This document shows positions 8,815-18,548 of a stretch of 64,000 nucleotides of DNA, in pieces (the stretch's first letter is position 1; each line of letters begins with the position of its first letter). The notes under the pieces were generated by a model that was not told the origin of the DNA, searched no databases, and saw only the letters and a list, made by a program, of their open reading frames with translations. Origin of the DNA: Asparagopsis taxiformis (Eukaryota > Rhodophyta > Florideophyceae > Bonnemaisoniales > Bonnemaisoniaceae). The position numbers were made by a program, and so were the translations under genes. The stretch spans positions 62,001 through 126,000 of the forward strand of contig JALQPE010002004.1 in NCBI GenBank assembly GCA_030407315.1. Direction: 5' to 3'.

Positions 8815-11301
8815 CTATCGACGCTGCTGATTCATTCCATTACCATAACCACGTCCTCTACCATAGGGCATGCTACCCATACCTGCTCCTCGTCCACCCA
8901 TTCCAGTGCCGTAGCCTCGACCCATACCCATGCCTCCCATTCCCATACCACCTCTCCCAGCCATTCCACCCATACCCATACCGCCTCTACCACCCATGCC
9001 CATGCCACCTCTACCCATGTTAGCCATGTTGTACATATTCGACATATTCATATTGTTCATATTGCCGAATCCAGTATTGGCCTGGGGCGCACCCTTGGGC
9101 CCTACCGAGCCGGGCGGTGGAGGTCTACCATCTTGTTCAGCAGTCCATACTTCATATCCATTCTTTAGTTCATCAAAAATAAGCTCAGCGAGCACTTGCT
9201 GATCTGCTGGCAAATTTTTCGACCCGACCTTATCTGGATGTACCTGCAAAATGGCCTTGTGATAGTTAACCTTCACTTTAGCATTAGCCTTAAGCACGTC
9301 CATACTAACTGGTGTCCATGTGGCACCCGGATATAGTACAGTGTCTAGCGACGCCAATAAAGCTCGCAGATTTCCCCGTCTGGTGCCGTTCCCCGTCCAT
9401 TGATTGATCTTTCGTTCTGCAGACGAACGCGAATTATCCTTTTGTTCCCTCTCCCGGACTTCTGCATTTTCTCGTTCACGAACTGCTGCAAGCTTCTCAT
9501 CAGCTCGCGCCTTGATTTCCGCCTCATGCTTTCTACGAAGTTCTTCACGCTCCAGCCCTTCCGAAGCGCCAGAAGTGGCTGTACTTGATTTCTTAGATAT
9601 GTCTGTATTTTGTCGCCGGGGTGCGTTCGCACGAGCAGCGCTAGGCGCAGGGGTAGTAGTAGAACCTGGCGAGGTTTGACGCGAACGAGATGCAGCATTA
9701 TTACGAGAACGAGAAGAGCTGGAAGTAGGCACGCTGAACGCGCCAAGAAGATCCCCTTCTGCAGCCGAGGCTGACGTACTGCGGTTCATTGCTGGTTTCG
9801 AAGACGATGATAGATCCAAAAAGTCTTCAAAGCCTGCTGCGGCTGGGGGTGCTGATTTCTTCGGACGAGTAGACTGCGAAAAGGAACTATCTGGGGCATC
9901 AAATGATCCCAGGAGATCTGCTTCTAGATCGCTGTTTCGGCGATTCTGCTTGATTGCAGCACTCGGAGCACTTTCACGGCTGGATGATTTGTTCACTTGG
10001 GTAGAAGAATTGCCAGATGGTGGCTTACTACGACTGTTGCTTTTTGCAGTAGGATAGATATTCTCACGCTGTCGTGATCCGCCTGTAGGATAACTACTTG
10101 CAGATTCGCGTTGGCCAACCCCGGAAGTTGGATATCCACCAACTGATTCTTTGGTGCCAACTCCCGAAGATGGATAAGCAGTCGATTCTTTCGCCCCTAT
10201 ACCAGTTGATGGGTAGGACGATGTGGATTCGCGTGCACCAATTCCAGAGGTTGGATAAGAAGACTCACGATGACCAACACCCGAAGACGGGTACGCCGAA
10301 GATGAAGGCGGAGAGGGAGGGGAGTCTGGTATATGGGTATATGAAGTATTAGGGTTTGAATCATCTTCATCATCCTCATCATCTTCATCCCATATTGATG
10401 ATTGGACCTTGGAGACTGGAGGAGGATTGCCTCTATTCGGAGGTCTAGCATAAATAGGTGTATCTTCCTCTACAAGTGGGGATTGGTCTCTCGGTGGAGC
10501 AGTTTCGCGCGCGGGCGGGTGCTCACGGGCGGGCATGTCTTGGATGTCATCAGTTGAAGCGCGAAGAGAATCCAATTGTTCAGGACCTACGGACTCCACG
10601 GCACGATCGAGCGCTAAGGCAGCATCTTGATAGAATCTACGTTGAAATTCTATTGTCTCGGCAACGGCACGTTCCACAAAAGCAGCACGGCGGGGAAGAG
10701 CAGCTGTAATAGTATTGGTGAGAGAATTTGTGATGGATGCAAGCTCTATTAGCTTATCTTCAGCCTTACGGGCATCTTCGGTCGCTGCAAAATCGGAAGG
10801 TGGGTCATTGACACGGGCCCTGTAGCGCTGAGCATCAAGGATAATTTTCTTACGAGCTTCCATTTTCGCGACGATATCCCTGGTACGGGCAAGTTCATCG
10901 TCTGCAGGAGCAATGAGACGTTTCTTGATGCGGCGCTCCGCACGGGCAAGAACTTTATCGGCGATGAAAGCTTGAGAGTTGAGAAGGGCATCTGCTGCTA
11001 GACGGGGGCCGTCAGTTGCATTGGCCGGGAGAGCATTGTGCAATTGCACGGCGAGACTATGGGCGGTACCCGTGGTGCGTGCGATAGCTTCAAAAGATGA
11101 ATTGATGTCTGCGCGGAGGGCCTTAATTGCATGCGACTGGGTCATGTAGGCGTCGGCCAAGTACTCGAATTGGGGATCTGTTTCAGGGACGGCGGGATTT
11201 GAGAGGCCCACCTTTTTCATAACATTGACGGTGGTCCGTTCTGCGGCTCGCTTGGCTTCAACGCCAAAGTTTTTGAAGGTCTTTGCCCATGCATTGTCCA
11301 T
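8815..11301 (-). CDS. BAR-domain plus auxilin-type J-domain fusion protein
   Basis: An 828-residue protein probably acting in clathrin-coat removal. Residues 1-245 look like a BAR domain: an amphipathic start (MDNAWAKTFKNFG), a long charged helix with RRIKKR, and the late LPRRAAF/RRFYQDAALAL helix. A disordered middle has acidic DEDDEDDEDD, seven YPxSGxGxRES repeats and DLLGSF, DFLDLS and DLLGAF motifs of clathrin/adaptor-binding type. The J domain is at about 620-720, with HPD at 688-690 in VHPDKVG; HPD stimulates Hsc70. The placement after a long linker is auxilin-like. The tail is Met/Gly/Arg-rich (GGMGMGGRGG). An upstream in-frame extension to 11595 is unlikely. It is convergent with the lipase, 85 bp apart. 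J domain firm, BAR by pattern. Confidence 0.8.
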   Translation of the reverse strand: MDNAWAKTFKNFGVEAKRAAERTTVNVMKKVGLSNPAVPETDPQFEYLADAYMTQSHAIKALRADINSSFEAIARTTGTAHSLAVQLHNALPANATDGPRLAADALLNSQAFIADKVLARAERRIKKRLIAPADDELARTRDIVAKMEARKKIILDAQRYRARVNDPPSDFAATEDARKAEDKLIELASITNSLTNTITAALPRRAAFVERAVAETIEFQRRFYQDAALALDRAVESVGPEQLDSLRASTDDIQDMPAREHPPARETAPPRDQSPLVEEDTPIYARPPNRGNPPPVSKVQSSIWDEDDEDDEDDSNPNTSYTHIPDSPPSPPSSSAYPSSGVGHRESSYPTSGIGARESTSSYPSTGIGAKESTAYPSSGVGTKESVGGYPTSGVGQRESASSYPTGGSRQRENIYPTAKSNSRSKPPSGNSSTQVNKSSSRESAPSAAIKQNRRNSDLEADLLGSFDAPDSSFSQSTRPKKSAPPAAAGFEDFLDLSSSSKPAMNRSTSASAAEGDLLGAFSVPTSSSSRSRNNAASRSRQTSPGSTTTPAPSAARANAPRRQNTDISKKSSTATSGASEGLEREELRRKHEAEIKARADEKLAAVRERENAEVREREQKDNSRSSAERKINQWTGNGTRRGNLRALLASLDTVLYPGATWTPVSMDVLKANAKVKVNYHKAILQVHPDKVGSKNLPADQQVLAELIFDELKNGYEVWTAEQDGRPPPPGSVGPKGAPQANTGFGNMNNMNMSNMYNMANMGRGGMGMGGRGGMGMGGMAGRGGMGMGGMGMGRGYGTGMGGRGAGMGSMPYGRGRGYGNGMNQQRR
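10053..10292 (-). repeat. Coding tandem repeat, about seven units of 12-14 residues
   Basis: Within the BAR/J-domain gene, units of the form YPxSGxGxRESx recur in tandem. The first five are close copies and the last two have diverged. Unit length of about 36-42 bp suggests expansion by slippage or unequal exchange. Confidence 0.8.
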
Positions 11302-11670
11302 GTTGTGCCAAACGGCGCAAGAGACGAGTGGTTGATGATGATGGCAGGGACGTTCGCTGTTGTAATGACAATATGGAGCGGGGAATGGGCGGAGTGGATG
11401 GTGGATGCCGGTGCGGACGGGCTTGCAGTGTGCGAACGCTTGTGTCAGACAACTCGGAAGATGGATGGATACATGAGCAGTTGAAGTGTGCGCGTGTGCG
11501 ACTGGACGTGAGAAAGTTACAGCGATGTTGCCGTCAGGAAACTGAAATATTTTCCAAATTTCCATCTTTTCACATGCATCGTCGCTGTCCCCCAAATCAA
11601 ATCAATTCAATCGAAATGCAATCAACGTACCATCTCGATCTCTTCTCTAGTTAAACTCCTCACCACCATC
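11302..11670. promoter_or_regulatory. Divergent promoter region, BAR/J-domain gene / SRP68
   Basis: 369 bp between two divergent ATGs. ORFs cross it on both strands but show no domain. Near the SRP68 side the sequence is T/C-rich. No TATA box stands out. Confidence 0.5.
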
Positions 11671-13449
11671 ATGACGCCAGCTCCCGCTGAACACTCACCG
11701 CCCGATTCGATCATGCCGGAACAATCGGCGCCGAACAAACAGCTCACCTTGAACATCCTGCAATACATAACGTCTTCGCAAGCGGCGCACGGACTGCGTC
11801 ATGGCGATTACTTGCGCTATCGACGTTACTGCACGCGCCGTCTGTCGCGAATTCGCCGCAGCACTGGCACCACAAACGCGGCGCGCGGCTCTTCGAATCG
11901 CTATCAACACTGCGAGTTGACTGCAGAAATCGTCACTGCCGATGCGCGCGTGCTGCCGATTGCACTCGTGTGCGCGGAGCGTGACTGGGCCTTTGCACGC
12001 GATGTGAAGCGCGAAAAACCTGCAGGCGAGCATCGCGCTCGTCGTGTCGCATTGGCCAAGCTGTCTAGAGCGCTTGCCAATGCCGAACAGCTATGCGCGT
12101 TATGTCGTCTGGTGGCCGACGAGCATACCGTGTTGGAAGCAGAGGCATATGCAGCTTCGATGCGTGCCGAATTGGCGCTAGAGAAAAAGTTGTGGGCCCC
12201 AGCCCTCTCGGCGTATCAGATTGTGCACAAGATCTATGCCGGTATGGCCGGTGTCAATAGCGGCACCTCGGTTGCCGCTCTGTACGAACGAAAAGTGGAG
12301 GATGTCGAGAATGCGATGCGTCTCTGTCGTTATCATTTGTCCAGAACAGAGGGGGCGGAGCCGCTGCATGACGACGTGCTACGTGGACTGCGATCGGATA
12401 CAGGTGCGGGTACGACCGATGTGCTGTCGGAGATGATTGAGAGCGCGCTGGTGGAAGCGCGACGCAGGGCTGCTGTTTCTTTCGGTGAAATTGTTTGGTG
12501 CGGCATTACAGTTCCACTGCGTGCCGAACGCGTCAAGGAGGCTGTGCTTGCGGCACAGGAGGAGAGTGCCGATTTTGTAAGTTCGAAAACGGTAGTTGAT
12601 GCGTATGATCGCTTGTTTATTGTGTATAATGATGCTGTCAAGGTTGTGAGCGCCGAGCTGGGCGAGTTTGAAGCATCCACCGCCTCAAGGGCAGAGGATC
12701 GCATCAAGGAGTTGCAGTATATTATCGCGTATCTGACGTACAACCGACTGCAACACACTGTGGCGAGAAATTTGGCGCTGGTCGAGTCGTTCAAGCAGAA
12801 ACGTGCCTCAAAACCGGAGGACTTTGTTCGTTTGTACGATAATCTGATCAGCAACATGACAGACATGTTGGGTTTGAGCGGGGTCGAAGATGATGCGGCG
12901 GTTTTCAATGAGTGTACATCTCGGCAAAGACTGTTCCAAGCGCACCGTTGCTTCCATCTGGCGCAATGCTACCAAGCGGTTGGGTTGCAGAGCGAGGCCG
13001 CGGCGCTATTCGACCGTGTAGGCACACATGCTGGCAAACTGAGCGGGGAACATGCAGAGGAGGCTAGGAAGATTGTTGATGAGAGTACGGGTATGAAATG
13101 TCGGGCCAAGGCAGAGGCGTTCCTGAGCGGACAGAAACTAGCAAACGGATTGAGTGGTCTGCACGTATCAGAACATAAGTTTGTCACGAAATCGCTTATG
13201 GTGGACAATCTGGACAAATATGAATCGTTTGTGGGAGAGGGAGCAGAGGAGCGCGCAATTGCACAAATGCCACCAGCTTTGGAAGCTGTGCCTTGTAAAC
13301 CGGTTTTGTTTGATCTCGCAAAAGATGGAATTCGGTTTGTGGAGAGTAAGAAGGAGGCGGATGTGGCTGAGGAGACGAAGAAAACAGCAGCTCAATCGAG
13401 CTCTGTATTCTCGTCAAGTCTCGGAAGGTGGTGGAGTGGGAAAAGTTGA
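11671..13449 (+). CDS. SRP68: Signal recognition particle subunit SRP68
   Basis: A 592-residue protein of the SRP, which binds 7SL RNA with SRP72 and targets ribosomes to the ER. The family signature is near the start: HGLRHGDYLRYRRYCTRRLSRIRR, a basic helix that contacts RNA. It is followed by LPIALVCAERDWAFARDVK, as in animal and yeast SRP68. The rest is helical, TPR-like, and ends in the SRP72-binding region; the last residues are Ser/Lys-rich. Length is close to human SRP68 (about 630). No introns. The start ATG is the first in frame, with a second Met at residue 15. Confident on the N-terminal RNA-binding pattern. Confidence 0.85.
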   Translation: MTPAPAEHSPPDSIMPEQSAPNKQLTLNILQYITSSQAAHGLRHGDYLRYRRYCTRRLSRIRRSTGTTNAARGSSNRYQHCELTAEIVTADARVLPIALVCAERDWAFARDVKREKPAGEHRARRVALAKLSRALANAEQLCALCRLVADEHTVLEAEAYAASMRAELALEKKLWAPALSAYQIVHKIYAGMAGVNSGTSVAALYERKVEDVENAMRLCRYHLSRTEGAEPLHDDVLRGLRSDTGAGTTDVLSEMIESALVEARRRAAVSFGEIVWCGITVPLRAERVKEAVLAAQEESADFVSSKTVVDAYDRLFIVYNDAVKVVSAELGEFEASTASRAEDRIKELQYIIAYLTYNRLQHTVARNLALVESFKQKRASKPEDFVRLYDNLISNMTDMLGLSGVEDDAAVFNECTSRQRLFQAHRCFHLAQCYQAVGLQSEAAALFDRVGTHAGKLSGEHAEEARKIVDESTGMKCRAKAEAFLSGQKLANGLSGLHVSEHKFVTKSLMVDNLDKYESFVGEGAEERAIAQMPPALEAVPCKPVLFDLAKDGIRFVESKKEADVAEETKKTAAQSSSVFSSSLGRWWSGKS

Positions 13450-13485
13450 AGTGTGTTTGTAGTAGAAGGTTGTCGATGTGCGGTG

Positions 13486-13493
13486 TATAAATA
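13486..13493 (+). promoter_or_regulatory. TATA-like box before the three-exon gene
   Basis: TATAAATA lies 70 bp before the ATG at 13563, in the 113-bp gap after SRP68. The spacing is right for a core promoter. It could instead be part of the SRP68 3' end, which is A/T-rich here. Confidence 0.4.
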
Positions 13494-13562
13494 CAAAAAA
13501 CGAATTTTTACAAGAAAACGCCGTTTGATGATGCGCACGCCGCGAGTGCTTGCAGGTTATTG

Positions 13563-15230
13563 ATGATGGAGTTAACACAACCAGCGGCGCAAACACAGAA
13601 TGAGCTGGTGAAACGTCTGATTCTCAACCTATGCCACCGTTCAGCGGCTGGCCAGCCCATCGTACCACCATTAAAACAATTGATGCAGCGCATCCAACAT
13701 AACTACCCTGCGCACATCAGCGAGCCACTGGCCGCCTTTGTTCGCCAACATCACAGCAACATGCCAGCTGTGCTGCTCCATGATGTAGCGCCAATTGAGA
13801 CCACCAAGCGGCGGCAATCGTCGTGCAGTCGAAGCGAAAGTCAACTGATGCTTCGATTGGCTGCGCGCGCACAATCGCGTCAAATCATGCGAATACGTAT
13901 GCGCTTGCGAAGCGAAAAACAATTTCTAGACAAACGCGATGCCCTGCGTCGAGCTGATGCAATTCGTCTATCGCCCGCTCAACAACAACAGCGCAAACGG
14001 ATTCTCGCCGATGATAAAAAGGCGTACGACTCATTTGCAATCGAACAACTGATGTATGGTAAGGATAAACCAATCAAACGACCATTCAAAGGCACATATG
14101 ATCGTAATGGACACATGGAGCGTTCTTTGGAGATGGTCGAGTTACTTGCGCAAGGTAAGTCGCCGTTTACACACCTCGCACGCGCTTCATTTCATTGGTC
14201 GCTCTGACAATTGTATGTTGGTCAGGCAATTGCTGCTTGCAACCGCCTTCTGAGGAATTTGTTGAGTTGGGAATACAAGTCGCCGGTAATCGTGCTGATG
14301 CAAACAGGAAACTGACATATGGTAAGTAGATTTGAGTCGGTGTGCGTTGCCATTTGTTGTCGACAATTTCTGACAAACATTTCTATTCTAGCACTCGCAC
14401 TGGAAGAATATGCGTTGCAGTTACTCCAACCACACCAGCAGGGACAACGAGCCAATTGCGCCAGTACACCACAAAACCGGCACGTTCTTGACAAGGAATT
14501 GGATGACTTTTGCAAGCAGACAGCGCATCTGGACGATCTACACAGCAATAAATTGATAGCAAAGTGCGCAAACTATTCGCGCGAAGAGCTTTTCCAAGCC
14601 ACGCGTGACATTGTGCGCCATGTGAGCAATAGCAACTTTAGCGACGACGTGCCAGTTATGAGCCACAGCAACGTGCATGACAATAGCGAAGGACGAGAGG
14701 AAGAAAGGCAAGCAATTGATAATGCATTGCGTGCAGTATCACAATCACATCATCAACAATATGACTCTTCATCGGACAGCCAATTCATAACGCCCATTTC
14801 ACGACGACGAAAGCGCTCTCGGGAAAACAGCGAAGAGCCGCAAAGCAAACGAACGCCAACCTCCAAGTACAAACAATCAGCCTCGGATAGTTGGTCCAGT
14901 CCGAATGCATCGATTGACGATTCCGAAGCGGCATGTGTAACGCCATCAGCAACGTCAATTGCATCTCCACTGGACATTGAACAGTCGACAGCACAAGGTG
15001 TCGTCGGTGAACGACGACACGACTTGGTGGCGCTGTCTGAGGCGCGGGATGACCTGGCGGCGCCGTTGTCACTGACAGCGACGGCGCTCAGCGAGTTGGC
15101 ATCCCACGGCGATTTGCACACGAGCGGGTGGAGACGAGGACGGGTTGCGAGTAGCGGTCGCAATTCAGATAGTGACAGAGATAGACAAGAGTTGGATGCA
15201 CTTGTTGCGGAATTAGCGGAGGAATTTTAA
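13563..15230 (+). CDS. Uncharacterised basic nuclear-like protein, three exons
   Basis: Exons 13563-14154, 14226-14321 and 14392-15230 give 508 residues. The introns (71 and 70 bp) have GTAAGT donors and CTGAC branch points (14204-14208, 14370-14374), and splicing keeps frame as AQ-GNCC and LTYA-LALEE. Residues 80-200 are strongly basic and helical (RAQSRQIMRIRMRLRSEKQF, then QQQQRKRILADDKKAYD), then KPIKRPFKGTYDR. The C-terminal half is disordered and Ser/Asp-rich with a basic patch (RRRKRSREN) suggesting nuclear import. The basic helix vaguely recalls the HSA region of chromatin remodeller subunits, but I cannot claim it. The stop codon overlaps the stop of the convergent TMEM170-like gene. 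Confidence 0.65.
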
Positions 15231-15553
15231 AGAATGCGATGAAAGAGTCCTGTGTTGAGTAGCACGATGAAGAAACCCTGACCACAACCGAAGAGCAAGG
15301 CCTCTGGATTGGACATACGCGCATCGACGGTGATGTACAAAGCTGCGATGAGAAGGGTGGTCACAGCTGCCATGCCGGCGGCGGTTAACAGACCGAAGAT
15401 CGCGATGAACAGTGCGACGATTAGTGCACGTACTAAGCCGCGACGATGCAGAACGACGGCGGTTAAACCGAGAAGCAGATACACGGCGGCATTGATGCAT
15501 ATCGTGTAGAGCATCACAATCTTCCAAATGGAAAAGATTGTGTCGTATTGCAT
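15227..15553 (-). CDS. TMEM170-like small membrane protein
   Basis: 108 residues with three hydrophobic helices: about 10-35 (IVMLYTICINAAVYLLLGLTA), 42-72 (ALIVALFIAIFGLLTAAGMA) and 83-106. The segment NPEALLFGCGQGFF matches the PLEALVFGVGQT signature of animal TMEM170A/B, which shapes ER sheets and nuclear pore membranes in human cells. Length and topology also match (about 130-145 residues in animals, with a longer N-terminus). The start is the first ATG and faces SPT20 across a 218-bp promoter region. Homology rests on the C-terminal motif and layout. Confidence 0.65.
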   Translation of the reverse strand: MQYDTIFSIWKIVMLYTICINAAVYLLLGLTAVVLHRRGLVRALIVALFIAIFGLLTAAGMAAVTTLLIAALYITVDARMSNPEALLFGCGQGFFIVLLNTGLFHRIL

Positions 15554-15771
15554 CGCAAACTCGGTGCTCGGCGATGAAGAAGCAGCGACTAGCGTTTTTG
15601 GTGTGCATCCTTCGTACCACTTAATATATTTTCATTTATATTACCGTACAATTAACTACCGTTGCCTCGCGCAAAGCATGATCCCCCATGTACGTGTACG
15701 AATCAACAATCTACACCTCCATCATCCGCACCCAGTGCCACACACACCCACTGACCTTGTGCTCGGCAATC

Positions 15772-18540
15772 ATGTCGACCTCGCATCCATCACCAGCCCG
15801 TCTCGTTTCGCGCTCCGCGACCAAACCGCCACTGCATTCCCCGACCAAGAGCGCGCTCACATTGCAAATCGCCCATACCAATACCCGTGCACCGACCAAG
15901 CGTCCGCGCGTATCGCTTCCATTCGACGCCGACAATGAAGATACCACCACCGCACCATCCCCTTTCGAGCGTCACAAAACGGCGCGTCGCTTTGCACGTC
16001 TCTCCGCAGCGTCGCGTCGAGCAACACGCCCATCCGTCGCGACGCATCCGACGCGCCCCGCGACGCAACCATCGCCACCACCACCACCGCATTCACAGCC
16101 CCGTCGCAGGCGTCTGCAACCGCTTTCACTCTGGCAACAGCTCTCCGACGCACAACTCACTCTTGAAGCCCGTCCGCGCCCCGATGCTCGTTTCGTCTCC
16201 GACATGCGCCCCCTCGACCTTTTGCATGATCTGCGTGCGTCCATTGCGCTCACCCTCTTTCCAGACGGCTATGTTCGTCACGATTGGACGCTTGACGCTT
16301 CCAATTTGTCCCATTCGTTGTCGGTTTCCAATGACAAATCGTCAGTTAAACCGACCGTCTCGCCGCCAGCGTTGCAGAACATTGCATCACTAGCACGTTA
16401 TCCATACGATAGGTACAGTCGAGCGTTTCTGCTCTCGCTCGATTTGGGCTTTATACCGCCGCTGGAGGATCTACCCGACCTAGATAAGCGTTACTACTAC
16501 GATGGCTGTCTCATAGCTGAATTGCGCGACAAACGCTTCCCCGGTCAACATGCACAACCGTCGCGTCGAATTCTACTACGACCGCACATGGCAAGTTTAT
16601 ACGACGACTTGGATTTGCTAACCCGAGACATGAGTCGCTCCGCAGCTTTGCAAACCGAACAGCTTCTTCTACGTTTTACTTCCCGAAATCTACATCTCAA
16701 CCCTTGCTTGCACCCCGCTCTTTGTGCTAACAATATATCCGCAGCTTACTCCGTCCTTGATGCGTTTCAGGGCATTCGTATGCCAAAGCGTCGTCGCATC
16801 CAGAGACCACCCGGCCCGCCTGTGCTTCCATCTTTGTCGGCAGCCGCCCTGCTCCTTATCGCCGCATCCGAAAAGCAGCTCACATTGCAACGAAATGCTA
16901 CCTGCTCTCAACGCATATCGTTGTCCGAAAATGCTCAAAATTCTTCAAGACCCTCAACGTCTTCCACACATTCCTCCGCTGGTGCTTCGTCCACTCCAAC
17001 CCGTAGTCCCAGTGATTCCATACCAACGAAACTGGAACCGCAAATTGCACACAATCTATCGACCGTTGTACCGGCGGCGACTGTTCCGTCACGGAGGAGA
17101 CATATTATGCCACCCGAGGAAATTTTGAATACCGCTATACAGAACTCGCGTTCTTCACAATCTGCTCCGTCGCAGCAGTCCGCTTCTTCGCTGCAAATGG
17201 AATACATCCGCGTTGTTCGTCTCATTCTACCCGACAGACAATCTGCTGCACAACTGCAAAAGGTGCAAGCACAGGCTCAGGCTCAAGCGGGAAGCAGTAA
17301 AGCCATTGCAAGTGAACAGGTGAAAGCGCAAAAGCATCAAACGTTGATTAATATGAACAAAACTGATAAGCAAGTATACATTCTGCAAATGAACAAAAAA
17401 GTTGCGGGTGGTTACGAGATCGTCGTTCACCACGGAGTATTCAATATCAAAGCGCGTGACACCTACCGCGTCCAGCTCAGCAGTGTGGAGGAAGGGCATG
17501 CTTATCTGGAGCAGTTTAAGAAAATCACCAAAAGAGAAGGATACTATTGTATGCAGGATGGTAGTCCTGCATCGTTTGCACCTGCAATGCAACAGCAATT
17601 AGAACAACAGAATACACTTCCATCTCAGCGGCAGCCTGCGCAGAAGCAATCGGCCAAGACAATACAACAGCGACAGACGAACAGTGCATCACCAAGACAT
17701 AGTCCAGCACAGCAGGCACACAAGCCGTACGTCGCGCAGGGAACAGCACACACTATGGTTCAACCTCATGCGGCAGACAACTCTCAAAGCGCGGCACAAC
17801 ATAATCAAAAGCAGAAACAGCTTCAACTACAACGACAGCAGCAATTGCAACAAAGACAGCAACAGCAACAGATGCATCAACAACAGCAATTCCAAACAGA
17901 GCAAATGATTCGGCAGCAATTACAACAGCAGCAGCACATACAAATACGACATCACCCACAGCAAAATCTAAATCGAGCGCGAATACAGCAACAACAGCAA
18001 CTGCAACGACATGCGAGGGGGAACGTTGGAATTGCACAAGCTGCCACAGTCGCCCCGGCAAGCATGAGAGCTGCTGGACAGGTTGCACCCAACCGAATGG
18101 GCAACATTACAACAGCAGCACCAATGGCTCGACCGGGAACAACTTCAGCTGCAATGAATTCTGCCGCAATGGTCACTATGGGGAACAATGCAATGCTCGG
18201 TCGAAATCAAGTGCTTACGCCGGCTCAGCTGCAACAACACTTTCATCAAATGCACACGCAGCAACAGCAACTACGTGTGCAGGAGCATCAACGCAACTTG
18301 ATTGCTGGCGCAACCGGAGTGCCTGCGGGTGCATCATTTGGCAATGCGGTGACTGGGCAGCAACTGCAGAATCGGACCATGTCAGCTGCTATGGGGAATC
18401 GGCGCCCCAATGTAAACGCAAGATCGAACAATGCTGCAGGCATGAATGGAGCGGATGCTCTGACGCATCAACGCATCCAACAGCACTTTAAACAACAGCG
18501 AGAAGATGTAGAGGAGCCGTCCCGCGCCACCAAACGATAA
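15772..18540 (+). CDS. SPT20: SPT20-like SAGA complex subunit
   Basis: 922 residues. SPT20 holds the SAGA histone acetyltransferase/deubiquitinase coactivator together. The SPT20 domain is at about 140-300: LALEARPRPDARFV-like entry, ARYPYDRYSRAFLLSLDLG, then the hallmark YYYDGCLIAELRDKR. A second conserved block (YEIVVHHGVFNIKARDTYR, about 545-600) follows. The last 350 residues are a Gln-rich activator-type tail with long mixed Q/H runs, as in plant and human SPT20. The N-terminal 130 residues are Ser/Pro/Arg-rich. I chose the ATG giving MSTSHPSP; an upstream ATG at 15688 would add 28 residues but lies in leader-like sequence. No introns. Confidence 0.75.
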   Translation: MSTSHPSPARLVSRSATKPPLHSPTKSALTLQIAHTNTRAPTKRPRVSLPFDADNEDTTTAPSPFERHKTARRFARLSAASRRATRPSVATHPTRPATQPSPPPPPHSQPRRRRLQPLSLWQQLSDAQLTLEARPRPDARFVSDMRPLDLLHDLRASIALTLFPDGYVRHDWTLDASNLSHSLSVSNDKSSVKPTVSPPALQNIASLARYPYDRYSRAFLLSLDLGFIPPLEDLPDLDKRYYYDGCLIAELRDKRFPGQHAQPSRRILLRPHMASLYDDLDLLTRDMSRSAALQTEQLLLRFTSRNLHLNPCLHPALCANNISAAYSVLDAFQGIRMPKRRRIQRPPGPPVLPSLSAAALLLIAASEKQLTLQRNATCSQRISLSENAQNSSRPSTSSTHSSAGASSTPTRSPSDSIPTKLEPQIAHNLSTVVPAATVPSRRRHIMPPEEILNTAIQNSRSSQSAPSQQSASSLQMEYIRVVRLILPDRQSAAQLQKVQAQAQAQAGSSKAIASEQVKAQKHQTLINMNKTDKQVYILQMNKKVAGGYEIVVHHGVFNIKARDTYRVQLSSVEEGHAYLEQFKKITKREGYYCMQDGSPASFAPAMQQQLEQQNTLPSQRQPAQKQSAKTIQQRQTNSASPRHSPAQQAHKPYVAQGTAHTMVQPHAADNSQSAAQHNQKQKQLQLQRQQQLQQRQQQQQMHQQQQFQTEQMIRQQLQQQQHIQIRHHPQQNLNRARIQQQQQLQRHARGNVGIAQAATVAPASMRAAGQVAPNRMGNITTAAPMARPGTTSAAMNSAAMVTMGNNAMLGRNQVLTPAQLQQHFHQMHTQQQQLRVQEHQRNLIAGATGVPAGASFGNAVTGQQLQNRTMSAAMGNRRPNVNARSNNAAGMNGADALTHQRIQQHFKQQREDVEEPSRATKR

Positions 18541-18548
18541 GTTATAAT

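Noticed and set aside
17580..18050. Gln-rich stretch as a microsatellite or separate element
   Set aside because: It is an in-frame part of SPT20, and Gln-rich tails are usual in this family; codons are mixed CAA/CAG.
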